The notes under the pieces were generated by a model that made no database searches, was not told the origin of the DNA, and worked only from the letters and a program-made list of their open reading frames with translations. A DNA stretch of 64,000 bases, taken from Alloactinosynnema sp. L-07 (GTDB lineage Bacteria > Actinomycetota > Actinomycetes > Mycobacteriales > Pseudonocardiaceae). The position numbers were made by a program, and so were the translations under genes. The stretch covers positions 2,666,001 through 2,730,000 of the forward strand of contig NZ_LN850107.1 in the NCBI RefSeq assembly GCF_900070365.1. Reading direction: 5' to 3'. Position 1 is the first letter of the stretch; every line of letters starts with the position of its first letter. This document shows, piece after piece, positions 16,801 through 24,130 of this stretch.

Positions 16801-19312
16801 CGACCGCGTCGACACCCTGGGCGGCGGTGTAGTGCGCGCGCGGCACCCAACTCAGGGCACCCGCGTCGATCGGCGAGTCGACCTTGAGCCGCCACGACAG
16901 GGTGTCCTGCGCGGTGACCGGGATGTCCAGGTCGACCGAGGCCGTGCCGCCCGAGCCGCCGGGCAGCGAGCGGGTCAGCACGTCGGTGCCGTTGCGGCTG
17001 ATCACCACGGTGACGTCATCGGTGGTCGAACCGGACTTGGTCACGTCGCCGGACAGGTGCAGCGTGCCGGTCAGCGGCGCGGTGACCACGGACGGGCGGC
17101 CCGCCAGGGTGAAGTCGCGCGAGGCCAGGTAGCGGTGGTTGGCAAGGCCGTTGACGTCGGTGGACGCGGCCTGGCCGACGTAGGTGACGTCCGGGTCCCA
17201 GTTGACCTGGTCATACAGGCCGTCGAGCACCGACTGGACGCGGAAGTAGATCGCGTCGCCGCGCTGGACCTGGATCGACTCGACGCCGCTCGGCTGGAAC
17301 TCGATGTAGTCGTCGGGCCCGATGCGCTGGGCCCACAGCTCGGTGCCGTTGTGCTGGATCGTGGTGCGCACGCCGTCGGCGGCCCGGTAGGCGGCGCGCT
17401 CGTCGCCGGTGTCCTGGACCAGCCGGACCCGGCCGTCGACCCGCACGGTGCCCGCGTAGGGGGCCACCCAGCGGCGGACGCTGTCCATCAGCGGGAACTG
17501 GTCGACCTGGCGCTCGAACTCGGCGGTCTGGTCGCCGACGATGGTGCCCAACACCGCGCCGGTGCCGACCGGGACCGGGGTGTCGTGGCTGTTGGCGCTG
17601 TAGGCGGGTTGGCCGTTGGCGTCGAGGTGGCCGAACAGCACGCCGCCGTTGTTGACCAGGTCGGTGATGCCGTCGCCGTTGACGTCGGCGAAGTAGCGGT
17701 CGGAGTTGGTCGTGGTCGAGACGTAGTCCAGCTGGGCCGCGACGCCGAAGTAGGACTCGATGCCGACGGTGGCCGAGCGGGTGCGCTCACGGGAGATCGA
17801 CGGCAGGTTGGTCAGCCGGATCGGGGTGTCGCCGAAGCGGGTCTGGCCGGTCGGGCCGGACTGGTTGGGCCGGTAGAAGATGCCGCCGCCGGAGCGGAAC
17901 ACCTTGTCGGGCAGGTTGTCGCCGTTGACGTCGGCCAGGGCGAGCAGGCCGTCGGACGAGCCCGCGTTGTAGCCGACCTTCACGCCCGCCGAGTTCGACT
18001 TGCGCGGGGCGGTCGGGTTGTAGCCGACGTAGAGGTGGCCGCCGGCGCCCTTCGAGGTGTTGGACGACAGCGCGCTGGCGTCGCCGAAGCCGCGCAGGCC
18101 GACGCCGAGGCCGTCGTTGGGCATGTTCCAGCCGGTGGAGTTGGTGAACGCGTTGTACGCGCCGGACTGGTCGCGGATGTCGTCGAAGTAGTCGAACGTG
18201 TGGGTGGTGAACCGGGCGTTGTCCTCGCCGAACTGCGAGACGGACTCCAGCAGGGTCTTGGCGAACGCGCCGGTGCGGTAGTTGAGCTCGTAGGCGCGGA
18301 TCTGCTGGTCGTCGAACTTGACCTCGACCCGGCGCAGCAGGTCGGCGGTCACCTTCTTGAACCCGCCGCGCGCGTCGATGCCGACGTCGGCCCGCCGGGC
18401 CTCGCCGCGGTCGCGGTCGCGCTGGAAGGTCACCGAGTAGCGGCCGTCGGTCGAGCCGTGGCCGGTGTAGGTGACGCGGCTCGGGTACAGGTTCGAGCCT
18501 GCGACCGTCGAGTTCGCCACGCCGCCGTCGGCGACCTTCGCGTGCTCGTACCGGACGAAGTTGTCATTGGTGTCGCGGCTCTCGACCAGCGCCCACGTGG
18601 CGATGTTGCCCGCCCCGTCGGCCAGCGTGGCCTGCGCCGACGGTGCCCCGGTGCCGCCGTAGAGGTGGCGGGTGCCGTTCTTCTCGGTGATCTCCCACCA
18701 GTAGTTCGCCGGGCCGCTGCCGTGCCGGACGATCCGGTCGAACTTGCCCTCGACCCTGGTGTGGAACACCTTCTCCGCGGTGCGCGCCTGGAGTTCGCCG
18801 CGGTGGGCGACCGGGGTCAGCTGCTCGCCGTTGAGCAGGTAGGTCTCGGTCTCAAGGCCGCCGTGGTAGCGCGGGACGCCCCAACGGGTGTCCAAAGTGA
18901 TCGCGGGGGTGGAAAGGTCCCAACCGGTGCCGGTCCAGCCGTTGGCGCCACCGGAGTTGTAGGACAGTGCCAGGGCGGGCTGCATGCCCGCGCGGCCCTT
19001 CGGCAACTCGATCGGGTAGCCGAGCCTGGCCTGGCCCTGGTTGTTCGCGGTGGGCGCGTCGATCAGGTTGATCCCCGCGCCGGGGTCGCCCGCCTTGACG
19101 TCCTTGAGCTGGTTCGGGTTGAACTGCTTGCCCTCTGGATACTCGGGAACGTCGACACCCAGCGTGCTGGTGCCGCTGTCCGCCGCCGTCCCGGGGAGTC
19201 CCACCGGGGACAGTCCACCAGCGAGCATGGCGAAGATGATCGCCATGATCCCGGCACCGCGTTTGGCACTCACCGCTGACGATCTACGACGTGGCAGGAC
19301 CCGCACGATCAT
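10823..19312 (-). CDS. SpvB/RHS polymorphic toxin with AHH nuclease tip
   Basis: This giant protein is 2829 residues. ATG 19312 was chosen because GGAG lies 5 nt upstream and it leads into a signal peptide (about 1-45). The order is: SpvB-like domain (YPIELPKGRAGMQPALALSY, from about residue 95); FG-GAP/VCBS calcium-loop repeats interspersed with TcdB-like sequence (DVNGDNLPDKVF, DVNGDGITDLVN, DLNGDRFPDVVG, DINGDGLPDKLY, DMNGDGLMDRVF, DVNGDGYVDHVK); many RHS/YD repeats (YEYDSGGQVSRATGH and relatives); the RHS core motif ending NPVRLTDPTG (about 2596); then a variable tip. The tip has a hydrophobic segment and AAHHIVAGG near residue 2737, matching AHH nucleases of the HNH/Endo VII group. It resembles a TcB-type cocoon that encloses the tip. 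Delivery and target are not known from the sequence. Confidence 0.9.
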   Translation of the reverse strand: MIVRVLPRRRSSAVSAKRGAGIMAIIFAMLAGGLSPVGLPGTAADSGTSTLGVDVPEYPEGKQFNPNQLKDVKAGDPGAGINLIDAPTANNQGQARLGYPIELPKGRAGMQPALALSYNSGGANGWTGTGWDLSTPAITLDTRWGVPRYHGGLETETYLLNGEQLTPVAHRGELQARTAEKVFHTRVEGKFDRIVRHGSGPANYWWEITEKNGTRHLYGGTGAPSAQATLADGAGNIATWALVESRDTNDNFVRYEHAKVADGGVANSTVAGSNLYPSRVTYTGHGSTDGRYSVTFQRDRDRGEARRADVGIDARGGFKKVTADLLRRVEVKFDDQQIRAYELNYRTGAFAKTLLESVSQFGEDNARFTTHTFDYFDDIRDQSGAYNAFTNSTGWNMPNDGLGVGLRGFGDASALSSNTSKGAGGHLYVGYNPTAPRKSNSAGVKVGYNAGSSDGLLALADVNGDNLPDKVFRSGGGIFYRPNQSGPTGQTRFGDTPIRLTNLPSISRERTRSATVGIESYFGVAAQLDYVSTTTNSDRYFADVNGDGITDLVNNGGVLFGHLDANGQPAYSANSHDTPVPVGTGAVLGTIVGDQTAEFERQVDQFPLMDSVRRWVAPYAGTVRVDGRVRLVQDTGDERAAYRAADGVRTTIQHNGTELWAQRIGPDDYIEFQPSGVESIQVQRGDAIYFRVQSVLDGLYDQVNWDPDVTYVGQAASTDVNGLANHRYLASRDFTLAGRPSVVTAPLTGTLHLSGDVTKSGSTTDDVTVVISRNGTDVLTRSLPGGSGGTASVDLDIPVTAQDTLSWRLKVDSPIDAGALSWVPRAHYTAAQGVDAVVDENGNPTLTITPPYDLDVYPATTLTAPQGFHTAAATGDLSVQPSIAFNFAGQPTDAKVVFTVKKRGALLAKRVIDIVDGVVPAIAPLTVPVTEGDELFFDYSTLDTTLLSKLTSQSVEVNGAAVPSALHASVEQGAFAQPYRGWAAIGYQGNRTRATSPIAQSDLVIDENYRDSLPGGPTEGDVPGFTADPKAKTPKIVVFAPLPALGRWAGADDNTWVSAAGASSSRLGSDVIDVVTDADFAGATGVARRGRTQQISTTLGAGIGGIGVGGSVAKGRSTGQVDFLDLNGDRFPDVVGSGGVQYSDMVGGLGSTRGSVGGNVRESESLAYSVSANAGSPARTSSTARGQDIPSGGTNANSAKAGTEMPTLGVGGNLGGGESDSAHDLIDINGDGLPDKLYENGDAALNLGYTFAGREPWPGGPLNEGETKNAGVNLGFNTDYYGFAGGVSAGVGTSKTDATLMDMNGDGLMDRVFSDGGNALSVAINTGNGFAARTPFRGSLAGVNADANASLGGGVYFTFGFCFFFGCIVFNPGADVTTGIGRTEVALRDVNGDGYVDHVKSTKDNELVVAENKTGRTNLLKSVARPLGAHIDLDYTRDGNTYDSPDSRWVLSRSTLFDGHTGDGQDRQVSTFRYEAGKYDRLEREFLGFGKVVTEQRNPGAADAVYRTATDEYRTDGVYTRGLLSRSVTADAAGNKFLETVNTHQLRDIATGAPANGASATATVFPLLARTDRYFYEGQATAGKTSYVENEYDEFGNVTRTFDAGDTGTADDVETRVRYSGANATCLARHIVGLPVFSEVRGSGTQLRRSEADVDCATANTGQVREYLADGAAAVTDMAFFANGNLRSVTEPANKNGQRFKVDYEYDTAVGVHVESVTDSFGYRSTTTHNIKYGLPTSDTDFNAKQVRTVYDSVGRVDSITGPYELPENRITIDFEYHPEAVVPYAVTRNVDRSAAGVREDTIDTVLFIDGLKRTLQTKKDASVVTAPGADPRQVMTVSGRSVYDFVGRGVEHFYPVTEPKGGNTSFNGAFDSVQPTRQTFDILDRVTRTVIPDDTSSANAYGFGQDRSGTTRFEAVATDGNGKQRRTYTDTRGLTTSVKEFNQAAGQPVIWTSYAYDPLRQITTVVDDRNNTTSAAYDNLGRRTIVDSPDAGRTETRYDLAGNATAKITAKLRAGNKAVEYDYDFNRVSGIRYPTFTGNNVTYTYGAPGAADNTANRVASVRDAAGTVSRAYGPLGELVRESRTVTAINGPARSYTTSYQYDSFNRVLQLTFPDSEVLTYEYDSGGQVSRATGHKGTFDYTYLNRLDYDKFGQRALMETGTGVRTSYTYDPADRQLATLKARLPDGHEFQNITYTYDNVGNVRQVRNNVALPHGKPIGGPSVQTFNYDDLYQVTSASGEYRNKDNKLDRQSLTLRYDSLHNTTHKDQKHEIVVNAQTTAPQTASSNTVLTDPAAGTDPTLAPVGPIEEPAEPAEEPLQETLEPGATTGKAQVQKKTTYTYDYAYNSAKPHAASKVGPVNQVFDQNGNLIDTVNTEPPAPGKRRQLVWDEENRLACNQDHARNTTVLQDPSACVSPQQPATVRYVYDDEGNRVVKDAGPKHIYPNQNFSERNGTGFKHVWVGDTRIATKTVKPDNTYENHHFFFHADHLGSSSYVTDEHANLTEHLEYFAFGENWVNEHPAQPTPVPYQFGGKELDEETGLYYHGARYYNPKTTQWQSPDPALDSYLDGEPNNGVLQPFNLSSYTFANNNPVRLTDPTGASTWNRVMGGLKAVGGVLEMAAGAAGGAATSWTGVGAVAGAVVVVHGADVTSAGLRQLWTGEETSSLTSQGLQAAGMSRRNAEIVDTTITVVGSLGTTALAQAPRVAAQATGAAVRHSSAALGANLVRAGTAQPAQTAAHHIVAGGAGAAAPARAVLQRFGVHIDEAVNGVFLPRNVNSLNPTGAAVHSKVHTDRYYAAVNQLLGRATNRQQVVQSLAYIRQRLLSGGFP

Positions 19313-19466
19313 GGCGCTCCCTCGGTGGACGACTCCAGGTCCCTGCATCGCTGGGCGAAGCCGGACAGTTACCCACCGAATGGCCTAACTTGACTGATCC
19401 TCACGAGTACGAACTGGGGGCGAACGACCGGTTGCCGACCGGCGGCGCGAGGCGCACGATCGGTCG

Positions 19467-20918
19467 ATGGTGGAAATGGATCGACGTTCTGTTCTGCGCG
19501 GGGCCGTCGCAGGCGCACTGTTCGGCGGCCCCTTCGCCGGTTTCGTGACCAGGGCCGCGGCCACCCCCGCCGCCGCGCACGAACTCGGCCCCATCCCGGA
19601 CCTGCGGGACGGCATCGTGCGGCTGTGGCTGCCGCAGGGCTTCCAGTACCGCTCGTTCCACGACACCGAGTCCGCGGTGATCCTCGACGACGGCACCCGA
19701 CTGCCCGGCAGGCACGACGGCATGGGCTCGTTCCACGGGCACGGGGGCAACTACCTGCTGGTCCGCAACCACGAGATCAACAACGCCGGCCCAGCGTTCG
19801 GCGACCGGACCAAGGCCTACGACCCGATGGCCCAGGGCGGCACCACGACCATCGAGGTGACCCGGTTCGGCGAGGTCGTGCGGTCGCACACCAGCCTCAA
19901 CGGCACCCAGATGAACTGTTCCGGCGGCCAGATGCCGTGGGATTCGTGGATCAGCTGCGAGGAGACCGTCAACGGCCCCGACGTCGGCCCCGACTTCACC
20001 GGCGGCCCGAACACCGCCCTGACCCAGCGTCACGGCTTCGTCTTCGACGTACCGTCGCACGGCACGTCCGATCGGCAGCCGATCACCGCGGCGGGCCGCT
20101 TCGCCCACGAGTCGGTCGCCTACGACCCCAAGGGTGGGTACCTGTACCTGACGGAGGACGACTTCAGCTTCCCGTCGGGCTTCTACCGCTACAAGCCGCG
20201 CCGGGATCCACTTCGGACCGGCAAGCTGGACAACGACGGCCACCTGCAGATGCTGCGGGTCAAGGGAACCCCCAACGCCGACCTGGCCGCGGCACAGGAG
20301 CCACACGCGATGTACAAAGTGGACTGGGTCGACATCGACGACCCCGACCCCACCTTCCCGTACACCCCCGGCGTCCCGGCCCCGACCTCCAACAACACCG
20401 CCCTGACCCACGTCGCCCGGCAAGGCTGGGCCCAGGGAGCGGCGTACTTCTCCCGTCTGGAGGGATCGGTCTACGACGACGAGGTCGTGTACTTCACCTC
20501 CACCCAGGGCGGCGGGCCCGCGGAGACGTCGATCGGCCCGATCGCCGACGGCTACGGCAACGGCACCGGACAGATCTGGGCGTATCACACCCATTCGAGG
20601 ATGCTGCGGCTGTTGTTCCAGTCGCCCGGCGCGGACGTGCTCGACTTCCCGGACAACGTGACCACCAGCAAGCGGGGAACGCTGGTGCTGTGCGAGGACA
20701 ACGTCAACGACAACTTCATCCGTGGCCTCACCCGCGGCGGGCAGTTGTTCGACATCGCGCTGAATCGCTTGGTGAGCAACACGGGAGCGCCTCGGTTCAA
20801 TGATGAGTTCGCTGGGTCGACCTTCAGTCCGGACGGGCATACCCTCTTCGTCAACATCCAGGCTAGCCGCGGTCTGACTTTCGCGATTTGGGGGCCATGG
20901 CACAAGATCGGTGTCTAG
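19467..20918 (+). CDS. PhoX-like (DUF839) exported phosphatase
   Basis: A 483-residue protein with a twin-arginine signal (DRRSVLRGAVAGALFGG). ATG 19467 and the ATG three codons later (19476) are both possible starts; the latter leaves a classic Tat peptide. The mature part shows PhoX/DUF839 features: NGTQMNCSGGQMPWDSWISC, containing the conserved Cys and EET, HESVAYDPKGGYLYLTED, QIWAYH and LVLCEDNVNDNFIRG. PhoX enzymes are calcium/iron-dependent periplasmic or extracellular alkaline phosphatases. Whether this member has phosphatase activity is not certain. It is transcribed divergently from the RHS toxin gene and ends 70 nt before the convergent LuxR gene. Confidence 0.85.
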   Translation: MVEMDRRSVLRGAVAGALFGGPFAGFVTRAAATPAAAHELGPIPDLRDGIVRLWLPQGFQYRSFHDTESAVILDDGTRLPGRHDGMGSFHGHGGNYLLVRNHEINNAGPAFGDRTKAYDPMAQGGTTTIEVTRFGEVVRSHTSLNGTQMNCSGGQMPWDSWISCEETVNGPDVGPDFTGGPNTALTQRHGFVFDVPSHGTSDRQPITAAGRFAHESVAYDPKGGYLYLTEDDFSFPSGFYRYKPRRDPLRTGKLDNDGHLQMLRVKGTPNADLAAAQEPHAMYKVDWVDIDDPDPTFPYTPGVPAPTSNNTALTHVARQGWAQGAAYFSRLEGSVYDDEVVYFTSTQGGGPAETSIGPIADGYGNGTGQIWAYHTHSRMLRLLFQSPGADVLDFPDNVTTSKRGTLVLCEDNVNDNFIRGLTRGGQLFDIALNRLVSNTGAPRFNDEFAGSTFSPDGHTLFVNIQASRGLTFAIWGPWHKIGV

Positions 20919-20988
20919 AAACCCGTGGGCCTGCTTGGGCTTGTGGGTGCCTGTTGGGTGCGTTGCGTATGCCCTCGGTCGTCGGTTG

Positions 20989-22032
20989 CTACAGGCGGGC
21001 GTCGTAGTCCTCCGGGCAGAGCTTCGCGACCAGTTCGCCGCGGCTGCGGACGGCGACCTTGCCGAACACCGACTTCAGGTGGTCCTGCACCGTGTGCGCG
21101 GTGATCGCGAGGCGGTGCGCGATGTCCGAAGTGGACCGACCGGCGATCACCTCGTGGCACACCTCCCGCTCGCGGGAGGTCAGGCTGTACGCGGCGAACA
21201 GCAGGCTCAGTAGTTCGACGCCCGCCGCGCGTTCGATGGTCACGACCGTCTCGTCGCTGTCCTCACCAGCGATGAGCCGGTCGGCCTGGAACAGGATCCA
21301 GCCGCCGTAGGCGTCGCGGACCCTGGCCCGGAATGTGCCCGACACCGAGGACCGGGCGCCGACGACCACCGCGCGCAGCATCACGCCGAAGCGGCCGGGG
21401 GCTACCTCGTCCAGTTCCGTTCGCCACGCCTCCGCCGCGGCGGTGGCCGCCCTGGGCTGCCCGGACCGGGTGACGACGACGATCGCGGGTGCGCCGCGTG
21501 GGCGTGCGCTGCGAGACCGGGACGCCAGGCGGGTCGCGGTGGCGAGGGCGGGGGCCACGGAGGTGACGAACTCGACCTCGCGGTCGCTGAACTCGCCCCG
21601 GCGGACCATCCCGGCGGCGCCCCAGCAGGTGCCGTCGGCCCGGAATACCGCACGCAGCTCGAAGTCCAGGCCGAGCGGTCGCCACACCTCGTTGACCCGG
21701 CCGCTGCGTTCGATGTCGCGGCGCTCCAGGTCGGACAGGCGGGCCACCGGGACCGGCCGCTGGGCCAGTTCGGCGAAGGTGTGTGGCTCGGTGCCGTCGT
21801 ACTCGTAGGTGGCCAGCAGTGGCTCGTACCGCTGCGGGATGCGGGCCGCGCCGCTGGTCATCGAGCTGATGGTGGCGGTGTCGGGGTCCATCGACGCCCA
21901 GCAGGTCAGGTCGGTGGGCACGACCCGGTCGACCAGCTCGATCGCGGCCGCGTGCAGCTCGGCGACGCCGAGGCCCGCCTTGGCCAGCGCGGCGATGTCA
22001 CGCTGGGCGCTGAGCGCCAGTCCCTCCCACAT
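20989..22032 (-). CDS. LuxR-type regulator
   Basis: A 347-residue transcription regulator. The frame is open further upstream, but that part shadows the divergent cupin gene, so ATG 22032 (MWEGLALSAQRD) was chosen. The first 270 residues look like a GAF-like sensor. The C-terminus has a LuxR/FixJ helix-turn-helix: YSLTSREREVCHEVIAG, STSDIAHRLAITAHTVQDHL. There is no receiver domain. The gene is divergent from the cupin-DUF1304 pair and separated from it by 87 nt that contain the inverted repeat 22066-22085, so it probably controls that pair. The ligand is unknown. Confidence 0.85.
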   Translation of the reverse strand: MWEGLALSAQRDIAALAKAGLGVAELHAAAIELVDRVVPTDLTCWASMDPDTATISSMTSGAARIPQRYEPLLATYEYDGTEPHTFAELAQRPVPVARLSDLERRDIERSGRVNEVWRPLGLDFELRAVFRADGTCWGAAGMVRRGEFSDREVEFVTSVAPALATATRLASRSRSARPRGAPAIVVVTRSGQPRAATAAAEAWRTELDEVAPGRFGVMLRAVVVGARSSVSGTFRARVRDAYGGWILFQADRLIAGEDSDETVVTIERAAGVELLSLLFAAYSLTSREREVCHEVIAGRSTSDIAHRLAITAHTVQDHLKSVFGKVAVRSRGELVAKLCPEDYDARL

Positions 22033-22065
22033 GGACCGAGTATGCGCGCCGCCGTCCGCGGGCGG

Positions 22066-22085
22066 CATCCCACAATTACGGGATG
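22066..22085. promoter_or_regulatory. Inverted repeat in divergent promoter region
   Basis: CATCCC and GGGATG flank an 8-nt AT-rich centre (ACAATTAC) in the 87-nt gap between the LuxR-type regulator and the cupin gene. It is the only clear dyad there and is a candidate operator for the adjacent regulator. No protein-DNA evidence exists in the sequence itself. Confidence 0.35.
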
Positions 22086-22119
22086 GATCGGCCGGTGCCG
22101 GGTTCCTAGCTTCGAGTTC

Positions 22120-22572
22120 ATGAAGACACATCTGAGCACCGCGGGCGAGGGCCAGGAGTTGGACTCGTCCGACGCGAAAGTCACCGTGAAGGTGGACGCC
22201 GAGCACACCGACGGCGCCTACGAGCTGTTCGAGGTCGACGCCCCGCGCGGGCCGACCGTGCCGCCGCACGGCACGCCATGGCCCAAGTCGTTCTACATCC
22301 TGCACGGCCGCATGGCCGTCTACGTCGACGGCGAGATCTACGACGTGGGTCCGGGCGCCTCGATCACCATCCCGCCTGGGGCGATGCACACCTTCACGGT
22401 GCACACCCCGTCGGTGAAGTTCCTCGCCATCAGCCTGACCGACGCCATGGGCCGCTTCTTCCGCGACGTCGACCAGACCGTGCCCCCTGGCACCCCGCTG
22501 GAGCAGGCCGCACCGTTGCTGCGGGACATCGTCGGACGGCACGGCCTCACGCTGTCGGAGTGGCCGTCATGA
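22120..22572 (+). CDS. Cupin domain protein
   Basis: This 150-residue protein contains one cupin domain: PPHGTPWPKSFYILHGRMAV (motif 1 with His and Glu-poor variant) and PPGAMHTFTV (motif 2). The usual metal ligands are only partly recognisable, so it may be a non-catalytic sensor or binding protein. ATG 22120 is the first start after the divergent regulator's promoter region. It overlaps the DUF1304 gene by ATGA and is therefore translationally coupled to it. Substrate unknown. Confidence 0.8.
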   Translation: MKTHLSTAGEGQELDSSDAKVTVKVDAEHTDGAYELFEVDAPRGPTVPPHGTPWPKSFYILHGRMAVYVDGEIYDVGPGASITIPPGAMHTFTVHTPSVKFLAISLTDAMGRFFRDVDQTVPPGTPLEQAAPLLRDIVGRHGLTLSEWPS

Positions 22573-22973
22573 ACGTCGTCGCCCAGGTCTTCGCCGGGAT
22601 CGGCGCGCTGGTCCACCTGCTGGCGTGGGTGTGGGAGTCGTTCCTGTTCCGGCGGCCGAGTATCCACAAGGGACTCTTCAAGGTGCCCACCGAGGACGTG
22701 CCCGCCGTGCTGCTGTGGTCGTTCAACGTGGGCTTCTACAACCTGTTGCTCGGCTCGGGCACGGTCATCGGCCTGATCGCGCTGAACACCGGCGACGAGG
22801 TGGTCGGCAGGACCCTGGTCCTCTACACCTGCGGCTTCATGGCGGTGGCGGGCGTGGTGCTGCTCATCTCCGACCGGTTGGGTCTGAGCAGGCCCAAGGG
22901 CAGCGGATTGGCGGGGTTCCTCTCGCAGTCCGTGCCGCCCGTGGTCGTTTTCGTCGCCACGGCGGTGTCCTAG
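22569..22973 (+). CDS. DUF1304 membrane protein
   Basis: A 134-residue protein with four hydrophobic segments and DUF1304 features: GIGALVHLLAWVWESFLF at the start, then FNVGFYNLLLGSGTVIGLI. Function in the family is unknown. It starts at the ATGA overlap with the cupin gene, and its TAG stop shares a CTAG with the stop of the convergent protease gene at 22970. The pair with the cupin gene looks like an operon under the divergent LuxR-type regulator. Confidence 0.8.
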   Translation: MNVVAQVFAGIGALVHLLAWVWESFLFRRPSIHKGLFKVPTEDVPAVLLWSFNVGFYNLLLGSGTVIGLIALNTGDEVVGRTLVLYTCGFMAVAGVVLLISDRLGLSRPKGSGLAGFLSQSVPPVVVFVATAVS

Positions 22974-24130
22974 ACCTGCCCGGCCAGCACCTCGCCGTGC
23001 ACGAGGGGGTGGTGCGCGGCGAGGTGTTCCATGATCTTGCCGATCGGGGTGCCGTAGTTCTCCTGGTTGATCGTGCGCCCCCACACCGACACGCTGCTGC
23101 CGGGCGGGATCGTCTTGAACCCCCGGTGCAGCGCCGCGACGAACCAAGCGTCGTCGCAGATCGGGGAGCCGGACGAGCCGCCCGCGGTGTCGGTCAGGTA
23201 GCTGAGGCGCTCGGCGGTGCCGGAGACGACGAAGTTGTTCCGGAAGCCCAGCCGCATCGGCAGCCCGCCGGGGTGCTGCAGGACGTTCACGCGTTCCTGT
23301 AGCGCCCGTTCCTGCGGCTTGAGGATCGGGCTCGTCCGCAACCGCAGCGGTTTGCGGGCACCCGTGGGCAGCCGCAGGATCGCGTAGTCCAGATCCTTGT
23401 CGCTGGCCAGGCACTCGACCGCGGCGACGGCCTGGACCGTGGCGCCCGCGTCGTAGAAGTCGAACAGGGCGCGGGTTCCCTTGCCTTGCAGGTCGAAGTC
23501 GGCCCGCGGGGCGTCGCCCTCGGTGGGCAGTCGCGCGTTGATGACGTGGAAGTTGGTGATCAGCAGGTCCGGTCCGATCAGCCAGCCGGTGCCGTTGCCG
23601 AGGTCGGGGGCGTTACCGGCCAAAGTGGACGGTATGCCGCCGAAGTGCCGGTGCACCAACAGTTTCGCCACCGAGCGGGACACCTCGGTGCCCGAGTGCA
23701 GGAATCCGACGTCGAGGGTGTCGTCCTCGAAGATGACCACTTCGAGTTCGCCGTCGACGCCGGGCAGCGTGTCGACGTCCATCGGCGCGGCGGGCGCGTC
23801 GATCGCCATGGCCGAGCCATCGATCTCGACGACCTCCAGCGCGCGCCGGAACACCAGTTCCTCGGGGCGCCCGGCCGCCAGCAGGACGGCTTTGTCCAAC
23901 CACAGCCGCAGCGGGTTCTGCCCGGACAGCAGCGCCCTGGTGGTGTTCATCCGGCTGGTCAGTGTGATCAGCCGGGCCGCAGGCGTGCCACCCTGGGTCG
24001 CGGTGGCGACGAACACGGGCGAGATGTCGGCGGTCAGCGCCGCCATCTCCCCTTCACTGGCGAACCCGCAGGCCAGAGCGGCTTGCTGGACCTTGGTCAG
24101 CTCGGCCGGGGTGAGGTGCGCGAAGGTCAT
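22970..24130 (-). CDS. Trypsin-like protease with effector-associated-type N-terminus
   Basis: A 386-residue soluble protein, last gene of a four-gene cluster; its ATG overlaps the stop of the STAND gene. Residues 1-100 (LTPAELTKVQQAALACGF onward) form a helical domain resembling effector-associated domains (EAD1-like), the small adaptor modules that recruit effectors in NTP-dependent conflict systems. Residues about 165-375 are a chymotrypsin-fold (V8/S1-like) peptidase with His195 (LITNFHVI), Asp248 (KDLDYAILRL) and Ser320 (GGSSGSPI), all three catalytic residues present. There is no signal peptide, so it acts inside the cell. I infer an effector held inactive until the STAND partner responds. 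The EAD assignment is by eye and is less certain than the protease. Confidence 0.85.
   Translation of the reverse strand: MTFAHLTPAELTKVQQAALACGFASEGEMAALTADISPVFVATATQGGTPAARLITLTSRMNTTRALLSGQNPLRLWLDKAVLLAAGRPEELVFRRALEVVEIDGSAMAIDAPAAPMDVDTLPGVDGELEVVIFEDDTLDVGFLHSGTEVSRSVAKLLVHRHFGGIPSTLAGNAPDLGNGTGWLIGPDLLITNFHVINARLPTEGDAPRADFDLQGKGTRALFDFYDAGATVQAVAAVECLASDKDLDYAILRLPTGARKPLRLRTSPILKPQERALQERVNVLQHPGGLPMRLGFRNNFVVSGTAERLSYLTDTAGGSSGSPICDDAWFVAALHRGFKTIPPGSSVSVWGRTINQENYGTPIGKIMEHLAAHHPLVHGEVLAGQV

Noticed and set aside
16412..19279. 955-codon open frame on the plus strand
   Set aside because: Antisense to the N-terminal half of the same toxin gene, with the same low-complexity composition.
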